Part shown: piece by piece, positions 1 through 11,786 of the stretch
How the letters are laid out: each line of letters starts with the position of its first letter
Numbering within the stretch: the stretch's first letter is position 1
DNA from: Furcasterigmium furcatum
Taxonomy: Eukaryota > Ascomycota > Sordariomycetes > Glomerellales > Plectosphaerellaceae
DNA: 64,000 nucleotides
Direction of reading: 5' to 3'
NCBI GenBank assembly: GCA_001599815.1
Contig: BCIA01000001.1
Span: 496,001 to 560,000, forward strand
Position numbers and translations under genes: made by a program
Notes under the pieces: generated by a model
Seen by the model: only the letters and a program-made list of their open reading frames with translations
What the model was told of the DNA's origin: nothing
Database searches by the model: none

Positions 1-219
1 TCGGGGTACGATCCGACGCCGGAGCTCAACTGGGGCATGGCCTTTAGTCTGTTCAGGCTGTCGGCCATCTGTCAGGGAATCGCCGCGCGGTACGCAAAGC
101 GACAGGCGAGCAGTGAGCAGGCCAAGTCGTATGCCGTCACGAGAGGACCGTTGGCCGAGTTCGCATGGTCTCTGGTGCAAAAGGCAAAGGCAGGGAAGGA
201 TCCGTTGGCTAAACTGTAG
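1..219 (+). CDS. 3' end of an aminoglycoside phosphotransferase-type (APH/ACAD10-like) protein, partial
   Basis: The reading frame is open from base 1 and stops at 217-219, leaving about 72 C-terminal residues. The segment has a run resembling FRLSAICQGIAARY, which recalls the C-terminal helix of the APH (phosphotransferase enzyme) family as found in ACAD10/ACAD11-like and fungal stand-alone proteins. In that family the domain is a kinase-like fold acting on small molecules or hydroxyacyl-CoA. The catalytic loop and nucleotide site lie outside the window, so neither substrate nor activity can be judged. The gene ends 390 bases before BUB1 in the same orientation. The family assignment rests on this short tail only. 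Confidence 0.6.
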   Translation, partial: SGYDPTPELNWGMAFSLFRLSAICQGIAARYAKRQASSEQAKSYAVTRGPLAEFAWSLVQKAKAGKDPLAKL

Positions 220-609
220 AGGAATACATGTCTGGAGTATCATGGTGTCGGATAACCTGGGAGTACAAATAGACTTGGGAATGCACCCTGATCTAACTAC
301 CTTGAATCCTTACCTTGACACATGGATGGTGAAGACGTTTATTCGAGTTCAGGGGTTCGGTTCCAATATTCAGGTTCGCCATAGAAGCCAAGGCAAAGAG
401 GTGGGGCGCATGTGGCTTGGGCGCATTTATTTCCCGGTCTCCACGGCAACGCGCCACAACACGTCCATTTCAACATCAACACCACTTTAACACTCATCGA
501 TCCCCCCCATTTCGGTCGCATCCCTGAGCGTCACAAACACCGACAACACGCGCCAGCATCTCCATCCCCTCACAGGAGACGTGGGACTCGTCCCGAATCA
601 GCACTAACC
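220..609. other. intergenic, 3' of the phosphotransferase and 5' of BUB1
   Basis: No gene seen. An ATG at 412 is in frame with BUB1 with no stop between, giving a possible 66-residue N-terminal extension. That stretch is of low conservation character, and the ATG at 610 (ACCATGG context) is preferred as the start. Confidence 0.5.
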
Positions 610-3600
610 ATGGCAGCCTCCGACGACCTGATCAACTTCGACATCATCGAAGCACAAAAGGAAAACATCCAAGCCCTCCCCAGCGGGCGGTCGGCGAAGA
701 AGCTTGCAGAGGCCTTCTCCCCATCGCCGCTCCAGAGACTATCGACTCCCACGTCGGGCGGCAGCAAAAGCGTCAACGACTGCATCCGCGCAGAGTACGA
801 GGCTGAGGTCGCCAGCCTTTCCGAGTCTGACGACCCCCTCGACGTCTTCGACAGATACGTCCGATGGACTTTCGACGCATACCCCTCGGCGCAAGCCACG
901 CCCCAGTCCCAGCTTCACACGCTCCTGGAGCGCGCGACTAAAACCTTCACCAACTCGGCCCAGTACAAGAACGACCCCAGATACCTGAAGCTGTGGATGC
1001 TCTACATCCAGTTCTTCGCCGACACGCCCCGTGAGACCTTTCTCTTCCTCTCTCGCCACAGCATCGGCGAGGGCCTCGCCCTGTTCTACGAAGAGTATGC
1101 CGCTTGGCTCGAAGGCGCTGGCCGCTGGGCGCAGGCAGAGGAAGTGTACAAGCTCGGCATCGAGCGCGACGCGAAGCCCCAGCAGCGGCTGTTGCGCAAG
1201 TTCAAGGAGTTTGAGGATAGGAGGGCACAGCAGGCCGACATCACCGACGAGCCGTCTTCCCCGGCGCTGCCCACGGTCCGACCAGCGTTGGCTGCCAAGG
1301 TCGACCCTTACGCCGCTGCCCGCGCCGCGGCGGCAGCGGCAGCAGACCCCCAAGGCCCGCGACCCAGTCATGGAGTCGGCGGTGCGACAGCCAAGCCGGG
1401 CAAAGCCAAGATGTCCATCTTCTCAGACGCCACCCCCTCGGCACCGGCATTATCAGCGCGGGACAGCAGCTCGAAGGGCTGGGATACGATCGACTCCCTG
1501 GCCAACCGGAAGAAGGAGAACGTGATGGAGCCGAAGCCGTGGGTCGGCGAGACGCTGAAGGCGGGAGGAAAGAAGAGCGCTGCGCCCAAGATGCAGATCT
1601 TCAAGGATACGGTACGTCTGCTTTTTCGCTTACCCCCGCCCCCTTCTAGCCCATGTGTTGATGAATTTCAGGACTAATGGATGGCTTTTGGCGTTTATGT
1701 ATTTACAGTCCAAGAAGGCACAGTCGCAGTTAGCAAAGTCGCACATCACCTTGGAGCCCTCGAGTAACCAGGTCATCGTGAACAGCGTGAGCGGCAAGAG
1801 AGAGCGCGTCTTCGTGAACCTCGAGGCCATCTATCCCTCCCCCGAGGAGCCGGGCTCCGAGCTCAGCTTTGAGGAGGTGTGGGCGATGACCAGGGGTTGG
1901 TTGGAGCAGTCGTGGGATGATGGTCCCGTTTCGGACATGGATAACCTGGGCCACATGGTGGCCGAGAAGCTCGTCGTTCACACGGAGACTGTGTCGCTCG
2001 ATGAGAATGGCGCCATCAAGAAGAAGGATGGAAAGCCCAAGAAGAAGAAGTTCATGGAGGTCAACGAGACCCAGATCAGTAGGTATTCCGACGACTGGAG
2101 GGGCTCCCCGGTGCTAACAACCTGTAGTCAAGGCAAACCTGGACGCGGAGCCCAAGCCCAAGATGAAGAAGAGGAACGCGACGGCCGAACCGACCATGAC
2201 GCTGCATACCAGAGCAGCAACAGATGACATTTACGAGATTTTCAACCAGCCTCTTCCGAAGCCCTCGGAGAGTGTGGAGGAAGAGAGTCAGAGCTCATCA
2301 GATGACGACGATTATGAGACGGATGGCGACTGTGAGAGCGAAGCGAACAGTACCATGACGACGACCCGTCACATCGACGTTGGTGAGACCGGCGCCGATG
2401 ACGCGACAGAAACCAAGAGCATCAGTGAATGGTCCGACTTCTCGACCAGGCGGCATATCCCGGACATCAACGGCAATGAACATCCGCATGAGGAATCCAA
2501 CGGCACTCAGAGCTCGGACTTGATCGACACACGCGACCCCGAGGCATCTGGCCCCATTTCTAGCGAGTATACGGGCTCTCAGAATGCCGAAGATGAGCAG
2601 GCAGACGAGTATGTCGAGTCTGGGGATGACGACGACGACGATGAGCCCCGGACCAGATACATCCCCATTCCGCCCGAGGACTATGAGCCCAGAATGCGGC
2701 CGTTTAGGGACCCGGCCGAAGTCGCTAACAACCGCCTGCCGTTCATGACCCCTATTACTGAGAGAACAGAGACGTCCCTGGGAGTCTTGACAGTCCATAA
2801 GGACTACTACGACTCGCCTAGCCAACGGGTAGACGATGATTTGCCCGAGGATGCCGGCCTCGAAGCATACCCTAGCAGCCCCCTGCGAGAGGTCATCAAC
2901 GAGGCACGGCCGGCTAAGATGCCTCAGCCGCAGCTTGAAAAGTCCAAACCAAAGGCTTTGGCACCCAAAGCCGTCCCACCCAAAGGTCCCATCATCAAGG
3001 AGGCCCAATGCAACCCCGTGGATGATGCCATCAGGAACGAAATCCTGGCCAAGATTCATCCACCACTAAGCTCGTATGCCGGCTTCTACAACCATCAGTT
3101 GGAGAAGTATGAGAAGGGCAGTGAGATCCGCAGGGTGGCAAAGGCCATGAAGGCGAGGGGCGGCGGCTCGGACAGGACAAGCAACGCCGTGCCTATCGTC
3201 ACCATGGAATTCCCCGACGTCTCAACCACGTACACCCTCCGCAGGGAGCTCGGCGCCGGAGCCTTCGCGCCCGTCTACCTCGTGGAGAACTCGACTGCGG
3301 AGGAGGCGGAGGAGGAAGACCTCGAAGGCGCCGCAGTCATGGGCAAGGGGGCGTTCGCCGTGCGGCCCCGCGGCGCTCTCGAGGCCCTCAAGATGGAACA
3401 GCCCCCGTCATGCTGGGAATTTCACATGATGCGCGTCGCCCACGCCCGGCTGGGCCCGCAGCACCGCGCCGCCGCCTCCCTCAGCTACGCGCACGAGATG
3501 CACCTCTACCAGGATGAGGGCTTTCTCTTCCTCCCCTTCCACCCGCACGGCTCCCTCCTCGACGTCGTCAACCTCTTCCGCGCCGAGCCTTCCGCTGTCA

Positions 3601-4268
3601 TGGACGAGCAGCTGGCCATGTTCTTCACCGTCGAGCTCCTCCGCACCGTCGAGGCCCTCCACGCCCACGGCGTCCTGCACGGCGACCTCAAGCCCGACAA
3701 CTGCCTCCTGCGCCTCGACGGGCTCGCGGACGCCGCGCCGCTGGCGACGCAGTACCGCGCCGGCGGAGCGGGAGGATGGGACCGCCGCGGCGTCGTACTC
3801 ATCGACTTCGGGAGGGCCATCGACATGCGCAACTTCGCCGAGGGGACGCAGTTCGTCGCGGACTGGAAGACTACGGCGCACGACTGCGCGGAGATGCGCG
3901 AGGGGCGGCCGTGGACGTGGCAGATTGACTACCACGGCCTCGCGGGCGTCATCTACTGCCTGCTGTTCGGGCGGTACATCGAGACGGTGCGCTGCGACCA
4001 GGGCGGCATCGGCAGCGGGCGGAGGTACCGCGTCAAGGAGAGCCTGAAGCGGTACTGGCAGACGGATATCTGGGGGCGGTGCTTCGACCTGCTGCTGAAC
4101 CCGGGGTCGTTCCTGGAGGAGGAGGAGGGGATGAAGATGCCCGCGCTGAAGAGCATGAGGACCGTGAGGGAGAGCATGGAGCAGTGGCTGGAGAGGAGCT
4201 GCGAGAAGGGCGTCGGGCTGAAGAGCCTCATGGGCAAGGTTGAGGCACATGCCCGGGCGAAGAAGTAA
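610..4268 (+). CDS. BUB1: spindle assembly checkpoint kinase BUB1 (combined Mad3/Bub1 type)
   Basis: Exons 610-1611, 1709-2078 and 2128-4268 give 1170 residues. Seen in order: a KEN box at residues 17-19; a Mad3/Bub1 TPR-like region at about 57-200; a second KEN box at 302-304; a GLEBS-like Bub3-binding motif (ELSFEEVWA) soon after the first intron; a conserved segment TDDIYEIFNQPL; a long acidic disordered middle; and a C-terminal kinase domain with a glycine-rich loop (ELGAGAFAPVYL), the lysine in ALKME, catalytic loop HGDLKPDN and DFG (LIDFGRA). Bub1 docks on kinetochores with Bub3 and phosphorylates H2A; KEN boxes of Mad3 inhibit APC/C-Cdc20. Having both KEN boxes together with an intact kinase suggests that one protein performs both roles (inference). 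Splice sites are consensus and keep the frame. Confidence 0.95.
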
Positions 4269-4526
4269 GGGGCTGGCTGGTCGCGCGATGGGAGCGGATA
4301 TTTGTCATGAGACATGAATATGGCGTTTGGCATAGGTTTGACCGGGCTGGAATAGGCCGGGCTGGACCGTTTTGCATGGAGACAATACTTGTTGTACATT
4401 TCATAATTGCCGGCGGCTTCTTCCTTATTCTCTCAAATTGCCACCACGGCTTTACCCAGACATACTGCACAGGAGTATACACATCATCCGTTCATACAAC
4501 TTCGTCATCATGGCGCCCCAGGCGCA

Positions 4527-6003
4527 TCATTCGCTGTCATCCTCCTCGTCCGTGTCCTGCTTCTTTTTCCTCCCGCCCTTTTTCGCGCCGGCTCCTTTCT
4601 TCGCACCAGCTCCCTTCTTTGCGGCCCTGCTGGCCTTCGCCGCCTCCTTTGCCGCCTTGTCATCCGCTTGCTGCTGCGTCTTCTTCCGGTCCGTGGCCCC
4701 GCGGGCCTGCAGCTCGGTCTCGAGCTCCTTGAACTCGTCGCCCTCGGCGTCCATCCCGATCAGGCTCTCGAGCAGCTTGATCTCATCCGCCCACACCTGC
4801 TTGTCCTCGATGGTCTTGCCCTTGTCGTCCTTCCGGTCGATGGGCGTCTCGAGGACCATGGGCAGGCCCTGGAAGGGCTCGTGGTTGACGATGGTGTGGA
4901 AGGCGCGCAGGCCCAGGAAGCCGGTGCCGATGTTGGCGTGCAGGTCGCGGTGGGAGGCGAAGGGTGCCTTGCTGTCGTTGAAGTGGAAGGCCTTGAGGTA
5001 GGAGAGGCCGATGGTGCTGTCGAAGTCGGCCATGGTGGCCTCGAAGGCGGCGGGGGTGCGCAGGTCGTAGCCGGCGGCGAAGGCGTGGCATGTGTCGAGG
5101 CAGACGCCGACGCGGGACTTGTCGTCGACGGCGGCGATGATGTCGCGCAGGTCCGAGAAGAGGGTGCCGACGACGTTGCCGGCGCCGGCCATGTTCTCGA
5201 GGACGGTGATGACGGTGGATGTCTCGGCGTGGGCGCGGTTGATCTGCGTGGCGATGCGGCGGCAGGCCTCATCGCGGGGGGCGCCGCCCGTGTTTCCCGG
5301 GTGGAAGTTGTAGAGGCGGATGCCGAGCTGCTCGCAGCGCTTGAGGTCGTCGATAAAGCTGCCGTAGGCCTGCTTTGCCTTGGCGGCGTCGGCCTGCGCG
5401 AGGTTGACCAGGTACGAGCCGTGGGGGAGAACATGGGCAGCTGCATCATAGTCGTGCTGCTTGGACAGGGCGTGGAACTGTGCCTTTACGTCTGGCGCGA
5501 GAGGCGGTGATTCCCACTTCCTCTGTGACTTGAGGAAGAGCGCGAAGGCGTTTGCGCCGATTTGTGTGGCATTCGGGACCGAGTTGTGAACGCCTGGGAA
5601 GATGGTTAGTCGGTTGGGTCTATGGATGCCGATGCTGGACCGGACGGAAGTGGACGCTCAACTCACCTCCCGCACCGCTAACGTGGGCGCCAATGTACAT
5701 CGCCTTCTTGAGGGTCGATACGGCGGTTCGCGCGGCCAAGGGAGCCATCTCTTCCGTTTTCAAGGCCTTCGCTACAGTCTTCCTCTTCTTGACGGGCTTC
5801 TCGTCTACCTCCTCCTCGCCTTCAGCGCAACTCTGGCACGCCTCTTCGGCTTCCTCGTCGTCGTCCTCGTGCTTGGCCTTCCTCTTGGCTCCAAAGGCTT
5901 TCTTCGGAGTCGCTTGAGCTTTGGTGGCGACGCCCTTCGACTCAACTTTTGCTGTAGGTTCGGCGGGAGGTTGGGCCTTCTTCCGTGGAGTGGTCCGAGA
6001 CAT
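4527..6003 (-). CDS. APN1: AP endonuclease APN1 (endonuclease IV family)
   Basis: Exons 6003-5667 and 5593-4527 (minus) give 467 residues. Endonuclease IV cleaves DNA 5' of abasic sites in base excision repair, using three zinc ions. The TIM-barrel signature is visible: YIGAHVSGAGG after a 100-residue lysine-rich N terminus, then NAFALFLKSQRKW, YNFHPGNTGG, TVITVLENMAG, GVCLDTCHAFAAGY, KAFHFNDSKAPF, HRDLHANIGTGFLG and a final PMVLETP. The zinc-binding histidines, aspartates and glutamates of these motifs are present. Basic stretches at both ends (KKRK near the N terminus, a KKGAGA repeat and KKGGRKKK near the C terminus) look like nuclear signals and extend the protein beyond bacterial Nfo. 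The ATG at 6009 in the same frame is an alternative start. Confidence 0.95.
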
Positions 6004-6623
6004 GATCAACTGGCCAATTGTAGGGTAGATATTCCAGAGTTTTGGCGGTGTTGAAGGCTGTGAGATCGAGATTCAAGCTGTGATGGTGGTGAATTGAGGT
6101 CGGCCCCCGTCGTGGGTATTTGACGGGGAAATGTGTAGACGCGTCAGAGATTCACGGAAGGGCGCGCTGTCATGTGACTCAGCCAAGACAGTTAAGGTGC
6201 CCCAGATTTGCCCCTGAATGGTCCTCGGCCGGATACCTCGCCGCTCATAATTACATTTCATTCTTGGAACGAGAAGTCGATTTTGAAATCATCGAATTAT
6301 CACGAGCTCAGCAAGTGGTCGTCCCAGGGCAGCCATCTCTTATTCAACCCTCATACCACCTCGCTGAGCACCGGTTTTGATACGGCAACCATGTTGAATT
6401 CGAGAGAGAATGGATACTCGTGAAATTCTCGACGCTGTGGTCGGAGTGGTATAATCAGTAATAGCTGCAAGGAGCTCCCGAGTGACAACCCCCAAAACAC
6501 CGACCAGCCCGCTCTGCCCTGCCATGAACCCCTGAGGCCCTTTGCCCCGTCCTGGACCTTCCTGAACCCCGACCAACCTATAATCCCATGGACCAAAAAG
6601 AAACACTTCCCACTTCGAGCCCA
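6004..6623. other. intergenic: APN1 promoter and DGAT2 3' side
   Basis: About 620 bases hold the upstream region of APN1 and the downstream region of the acyltransferase gene. No further gene, RNA or repeat recognised. Confidence 0.6.
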
Positions 6624-8117
6624 TCAGGCAATAAACTGCATCTCCGCCTTGCGATCACTCGCAAACTGGTCTTTGTACCTGTCCCACATCTTCTGCACCT
6701 CGGCGACGTACAGGGTATGCAACCTGTCGATCTCGGACTGATCCGGTTGCGCCGTGGGCGACATGGTGACCTTGATCGGCTTACCGACCACAACGTTGAG
6801 GGCCCGTCGGTACGGCATCATGCCGACGTCGTAGTTGAGGATGCCGCGGCCGTGGAGGGCGGGCAGCGTGAACTTGAAGACGCGCAGGATGAAGTTTTGG
6901 AACTTGCGCACGAGGGGGTGCGACGTGGGGCTCAGCTGGTCGTACAAATCGTTCTCTCCAAAGGCCAAGACGGGAACGAGGTCGGCGCCTGTCCGCAGCG
7001 CCATCTTGATGAACCCTTTCCGCCCCTTGATGATGAGGCGGAGCTGGCCTGGCTGCGCCTCGAGAGACTCCCGGGCACCGCCAATGACGATGGTGACGGC
7101 CCGGCCCATGCCCTCGTTGTTGGAGCCTCCGCGGGTGAGGGTATTCCAGATGGACTCCTTAGACACGGACCTAACACCCATGGCGATGATCCAGTCCCGG
7201 TAAAACGGGATGCGGAAATTGGAGTCGAGGGTCAGCAAAGTGTTGGTGATGCCGGGGAACTTCTCCGAGAAGCCGAGCCCGTTGGTCGCAAAGGACACCC
7301 ACGCTCCATGCGAGATGATGCCGTGGGGATGGTAGCCAAAGATGTACTTCCTCGTGGGAGGGAGGTCGTGTGTCTTGTGCAGCTGGGCGGGGAAGTATCC
7401 TGCGAAGAGCCTCCAGACGGGCAGCGAGCGCAGGAATTCGGAGCGATACCGCAGAGAGCCGTCAGAGGCCACCGTCGAGAAGGACAGGTGGATCAGGTAG
7501 GGGACCAGGAGGGGCCAGCTCAGAGGGATGGCGGCGAAGAAGAAGAAGAGGGCGACGAGGCCTGCGATGCTTAAGCTGTGGAACAGCACAGCGGCAGTCT
7601 GCAGTCTGCGCTCTACCGGGATCCTGAGGGGAGCGAAGCGAATACCGCCAGCTCTAATGGCGTGGCGCGAGTGCCGACGTTGGTTCTGGGCAGCAAGGAA
7701 AAGAGGTGGGTATTGGGAGTCGTCGCTGTTGTCGGAGTGGGAGTTGGCCTTGAAGCCGTCGACCCCGTTTGTCACCGCGTCGGCAAAGGTTCTGATGCTC
7801 CCGTTCGTCGTGGAATCTTCTGCGTGGCCGTTGGTTTGGTCGTCGTCTGCGCTCTTCTTCGAGGTGTTCGTCTCTGCTGGACAGTCAGAAGCGGGCAATT
7901 TGGGAGGTACTTTGGGCTTGGAGGACGAGGACGAAGCCGTCCCGGCCGTCTTCTTCGGGTTCTTGCGAGGCATGTCCTTCCGCGCGATGGCAGGGGGTGT
8001 CGTCCGTCGTCCGTCGGGCCCTCGGTGGTCTCAAGGTGAAGGGACCTTACCTGGTGACACGGACACAACCTTCTCTCCATCCCCAAAGTTTGCGGGGACC
8101 GCATCGGCGGTCGCCAT
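6624..8117 (-). CDS. diacylglycerol O-acyltransferase, DGAT2 family
   Basis: DGAT2 enzymes esterify diacylglycerol with acyl-CoA at the ER and lipid droplets to make triacylglycerol. Seen: two adjacent hydrophobic segments after a disordered N terminus, the family motif FGYHPHGIISHGA, RGGSNNEGMGRAVTIVIGGA, KGRKGFIKMALRTGADLVPV and the C-terminal GKPI. The core frame is open from an ATG at 7973 (449 residues). I prefer a two-exon model: exon 8117-8051 (MATADAVPANFGDGEK...), intron 8050-7877 with GTAAGG donor, exon 7876-6624, giving 439 residues; frame is kept exactly. The acceptor is a tandem CAGCAG, and its second AG (exon from 7873) also keeps frame, one residue shorter. The family call is firm; the N terminus is not. 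Confidence 0.9.
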
Positions 8118-9022
8118 GCCACAGAAGCTCGCCTCTGCTGGCCTGAATGTAGTGGAATCGAATCGTGGGCTCGGAGTGGGCGTCGAGCTGAAACAGAGTG
8201 TCGCTCGGGAATGTTGGAGCTGTGGCCAGGTGACGTGGTGGGATCGCCGCCGGGTGTCGGAGGAAGATGGAAGACGGGAGCTTTATGTCGGTCGTAGGAA
8301 GGTCGGTAATGAATTAGATAGGTACCTTAGTGGTGATGTTCAGCTGCTGCAAAGCCCAGCTCAGCGGCTCCTTCGGGCGATCCTTTCGACGTCCATCCCA
8401 CAGGCTGGAGGGAAATGCCCGAGGTGCGCCAGCGCCAAGACCAAGCTGGCCGATGACGTTGCTTTCACGCGCTAACTGCCTGAGTGGCCCAAGCTCCACG
8501 GGCGGCATTCAGGCGGCCAGCAATGGAACAAGCCTCCCGTTCCCGTAAGCCTGGGGACATTGAGATGGCCTCTCCATGGACGGGAGTGTCCTGTCAGTCA
8601 TCCGGATAGGCTCTCACTGGAATTGCGGCAAGACAATAGAACGCCTAGTCACGCTGAGTTTCGTAATGAAGCAAGACGGTTTATAATCGCATCGGGACAT
8701 AAATTGAGTCCATCCTGGTTGCAATAATATTGTAGACTTGAGTACCTGGGCAACTTATAGGCAATCTTCAGTTTTCATCCAATTATACTGCTGATATCTA
8801 TGGGAAAATGTACTACTCACTGGCGGCGGTTGTGCTGTTAGGTAGGTATTCGATGCAACTTAATGCTTGGGCTTTCTGCGGGGGTCTTCCAACTGGAAGA
8901 TTTTTGGATTTTTCGGTGCCCTCCACTGTCAAATAATTGCCCCTCCATTGCCCCGCCATCCATTCTGGGGACATCCCACTCTCACCACCATCCTCTCTCA
9001 TCGGCCTCAGGACTGGTTCAGC
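8118..9022. promoter_or_regulatory. divergent promoter region between DGAT2 and kelch gene
   Basis: About 900 bases between two genes read outward. The stretch 8640-8850 is more AT-rich than its surroundings, and a TTAGGTAGGTA element lies near 8838-8849. No gene seen. Confidence 0.4.
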
Positions 9023-11256
9023 ATGGCCAAGGATAAAAAGAACAAAGGCGACGAAAAGAAGGCCAAGCTTGTGAGTACCGCCTTAGAATTAACCATTCAT
9101 CTTTACCCCTGACCTGACTCCCCGGAATAGGCCGCCAAAAAGGCAAAGCAGGCGAACAAGGGCGAGAAGAAGGCAAAAGCCAAGGCCTCAAAGCTCGATG
9201 GCAGTGATGTCGAGGACGTAGACCTGGACCAGGTCCTCGAGGAGTATAGGAAGCAGCAGGAGCTGTTTCTCAAGATCACAGAGACCGTCAGCGAGGCGCC
9301 CCCGAGGGCCCGCGGAGCCTCATGCTTCCTCGCCTCCCCATGCGATAGGAACAACCTGCTGCTATTCGGCGGCGAGTACTTCAACGGTGCCCTGGCTCAG
9401 TTCTATAATGATCTGCATATCTACTACATCGACCGTGATGAGTGGAGGACTGTCACGTCGCCAAATGCCCCCCTGCCTCGCTCCGGACATGCTTGGACTC
9501 GGGCTTCGAACCCCAGCCACGTCTATCTCTTCGGCGGAGAGTTCAGCTCACCCAAGCAGGGGACGTTCCATCACTACTCTGATTTCTGGCGCCTCGAGCC
9601 GGCCACCAGGGAATGGACAAAGATTGAGTGCAAGGGCAAGTCCCCGCCGGCGAGGAGCGGCCACCGCATGACCTACTGGAAACAATACATCATCCTCTTC
9701 GGAGGCTTCCAGGACACGTCAAACCAGACCAAGTACCTCGCGGATCTGTGGTTCTTCGACACCCAGAACTTCTCGTGGTTCACCCCGACCCTGCCCGCGG
9801 CTCAGCTGAAGCCCGACCCCAGATCGTCCTTCACATTCCTCCCCCACGAGAACGGCGCCGTGCTGTATGGTGGATACTCTCGGGTCAAGGCCACCGTGGC
9901 CGCGAACAAGCAGGCCAAGGGCGCGTCTCAGGGCCAGAGGAACATCTTGAAGCCCTTGATCCACGAGGACTGCTTCTTCCTCAGGATGGCACCGCCGCCC
10001 GAGGGCTCGCCGCCCAACACCCTGCCGACGATTCGCTGGGAGCGGCGGAAGAAGCCCGCCAACTCTCCCAACCCCAAGAGGGCCGGCACGACAATGACGT
10101 TCCACAAGGGTAGAGGCATCCTGTTCGGTGGCGTCCACGACGTGGAACAGAGCGAGGAGGGGATGGACAGCGAGTTCTTCCGCGAGTTGTATGCCTGGAA
10201 CATCGAGAGGAACCGCTTCTTCCCCATGACCCTCCGCAAGCCTCGCCAGCAGAAGAAGGCTGCACCAGCGGAGCAGCGTGGCGGAGGTCGTCGTGCGAGA
10301 GCCCAGGATCGAGAGGAGGAGCTGTTGAAGCAGCTGGCAGCGCTGGAAACAGGGACCTCCCTCGAAGATGCCGACGACATGGAGATCGATAAGAAGCCCG
10401 AGGAGGAGGAGGAGCCCGAAAAGCCCGTCAGGGAGATGCCGGTCACGATGGAGCTTCCGCATCCCCGCTTCAACGCGCAAATGGCGGTCCAGGACGATGT
10501 GCTATACATCTACGGTGGGACATATGAGCAGAAGGATCGCGAGTTCACTTTTGACGATCTTTATGCGGTCGATCTGGGTAAGATGGACGGCTGCAAGGAG
10601 GTGTTCAACAGGCCCGTCGAGGACTGGATTGTAAGTGGACTGTACACTGTGTGCCGGCCTGGTTGGCGCGTACTGACCGTACTCAGGAGTCGGAGGATGA
10701 AGATGAAGATGACGACGACGACGATGAATACGACGAGGACGATGAAGACGAGGAGATGGGAGACTCGGATGACGAATCAAGGAAGCAACTCCACACGCCC
10801 AGTAAGCGGAAGAAGAAGCAGGATGACGAGACCAGCGTTGCGGACTCGGAGGCGACAACGCTCACCGCGCCCGATGAGGATGATACCGAGACGGCGACCA
10901 CCGTCGATGATGGCCTGCCGCACCCTAGAGTGAGTGACACCGCATGCGTGACTCGACATGATTATGCTGACCATTCCCCCCAGCCCTTCGAGGCGAGACG
11001 CGAGTTCTTCCTGCGCACGTCGAACGAGTGGGAGGAGATCCTGATGACGAGCATGCGGTGGAAGGGCATCCAGCCCGAGAATGCGCTGTCCATCAAGGAG
11101 ATCAAGACCAAGGCCTTCGAGCTCAGCGAGGAGAAGTGGTGGGACTGCCGCGAGGAGATCACGGCGTTGGAGGAGGAGCAGGAGGCAGCCGGCATCACCG
11201 AGGTCGTGTCGTTGGCCGAACGAGGCGATGCTGCGGGTGGCGGGAGGAGAAGATGA
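9023..11256 (+). CDS. kelch-repeat protein, KLHDC4 type with C-terminal DUF4110
   Basis: Exons 9023-9070, 9131-10630, 10687-10929 and 10984-11256 give 687 residues. After a lysine-rich start (MAKDKKNKGDEKKAKL) come kelch repeats with the usual GG-x-Y and W pairs: LLLFGGEYFNG, HVYLFGGEF, YIILFGGFQD, AVLYGGYSR, GILFGGVHD and VLYIYGGTY, expected to fold as a beta-propeller. An acidic linker encoded at about 10690-10760 follows. The C terminus (FEARREFFLRTSNEWEE...ALSIKEIKTKAF) matches DUF4110. The human relative is KLHDC4; the molecular role is not established. The last intron is 54 nt with no in-frame stop, so its retention would insert 18 residues rather than truncate. Confidence 0.92.
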
Positions 11257-11786
11257 GCAAGACATGGACGCATTCTGCAAGATTTGGATACAACTTACCA
11301 TGAATAAGTGGCATCTCAGTATGGATGAGTGCTAGATGTGTCGACGGGGAGCGTCCTGCTTATTTACGATGAGGTTAGAAGATCATTTCTCGCCGTTTCA
11401 CTCCCCACTCGGAAGCAGGATGCATCTCAATTTTCTCACTCATCCCGTGCTTTCCCTCCTGTCAGTGCTTGGTTAGCTTCACAGCGTTGTTGCCCCTATT
11501 CAAGGACCAGGACCGGGTGGAGCATCTGACACTGTGTGTGCTGCCATTTTTCGGTGGCAAACAGTGCGAATGATGCGTGCTACTGTCCAGGCCGTCATGT
11601 GAGTTCGTGTCAGATTCGTTCGTTGCCTGCTCCAAACTGTTCCTCCTTCCACCTCGCGACTCCCGTCGTATTGAAGAGCCAGTCCGCCATCAACTGATTC
11701 GACTAATTCGACTCTAGCCTATAATAGGCTGAACTCGTTTACAACAACAGGCCATTTTCCGGAGCCCTCTCGTCAATAACCGCAAG
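11257..11786. other. intergenic, 3' of kelch gene and 5' of WLM protease
   Basis: About 530 bases in a tandem gene pair. No coding potential or structured RNA recognised. Confidence 0.5.

Noticed and set aside
739..1371. 210-codon open frame on the minus strand opposite BUB1
   Set aside because: It is a shadow of the GC-rich BUB1 exon; its composition is low-complexity and the plus-strand protein is conserved.
3408..4250. 280-codon minus-strand frame opposite the BUB1 kinase domain
   Set aside because: Shadow of third-position GC bias in BUB1; Leu/Ala/Arg-rich with no domain.
4407..5510. 367-codon plus-strand frame opposite APN1
   Set aside because: Antisense shadow; Gly/Val/Ala/Asp-rich as expected from the reverse of C-ending codons.
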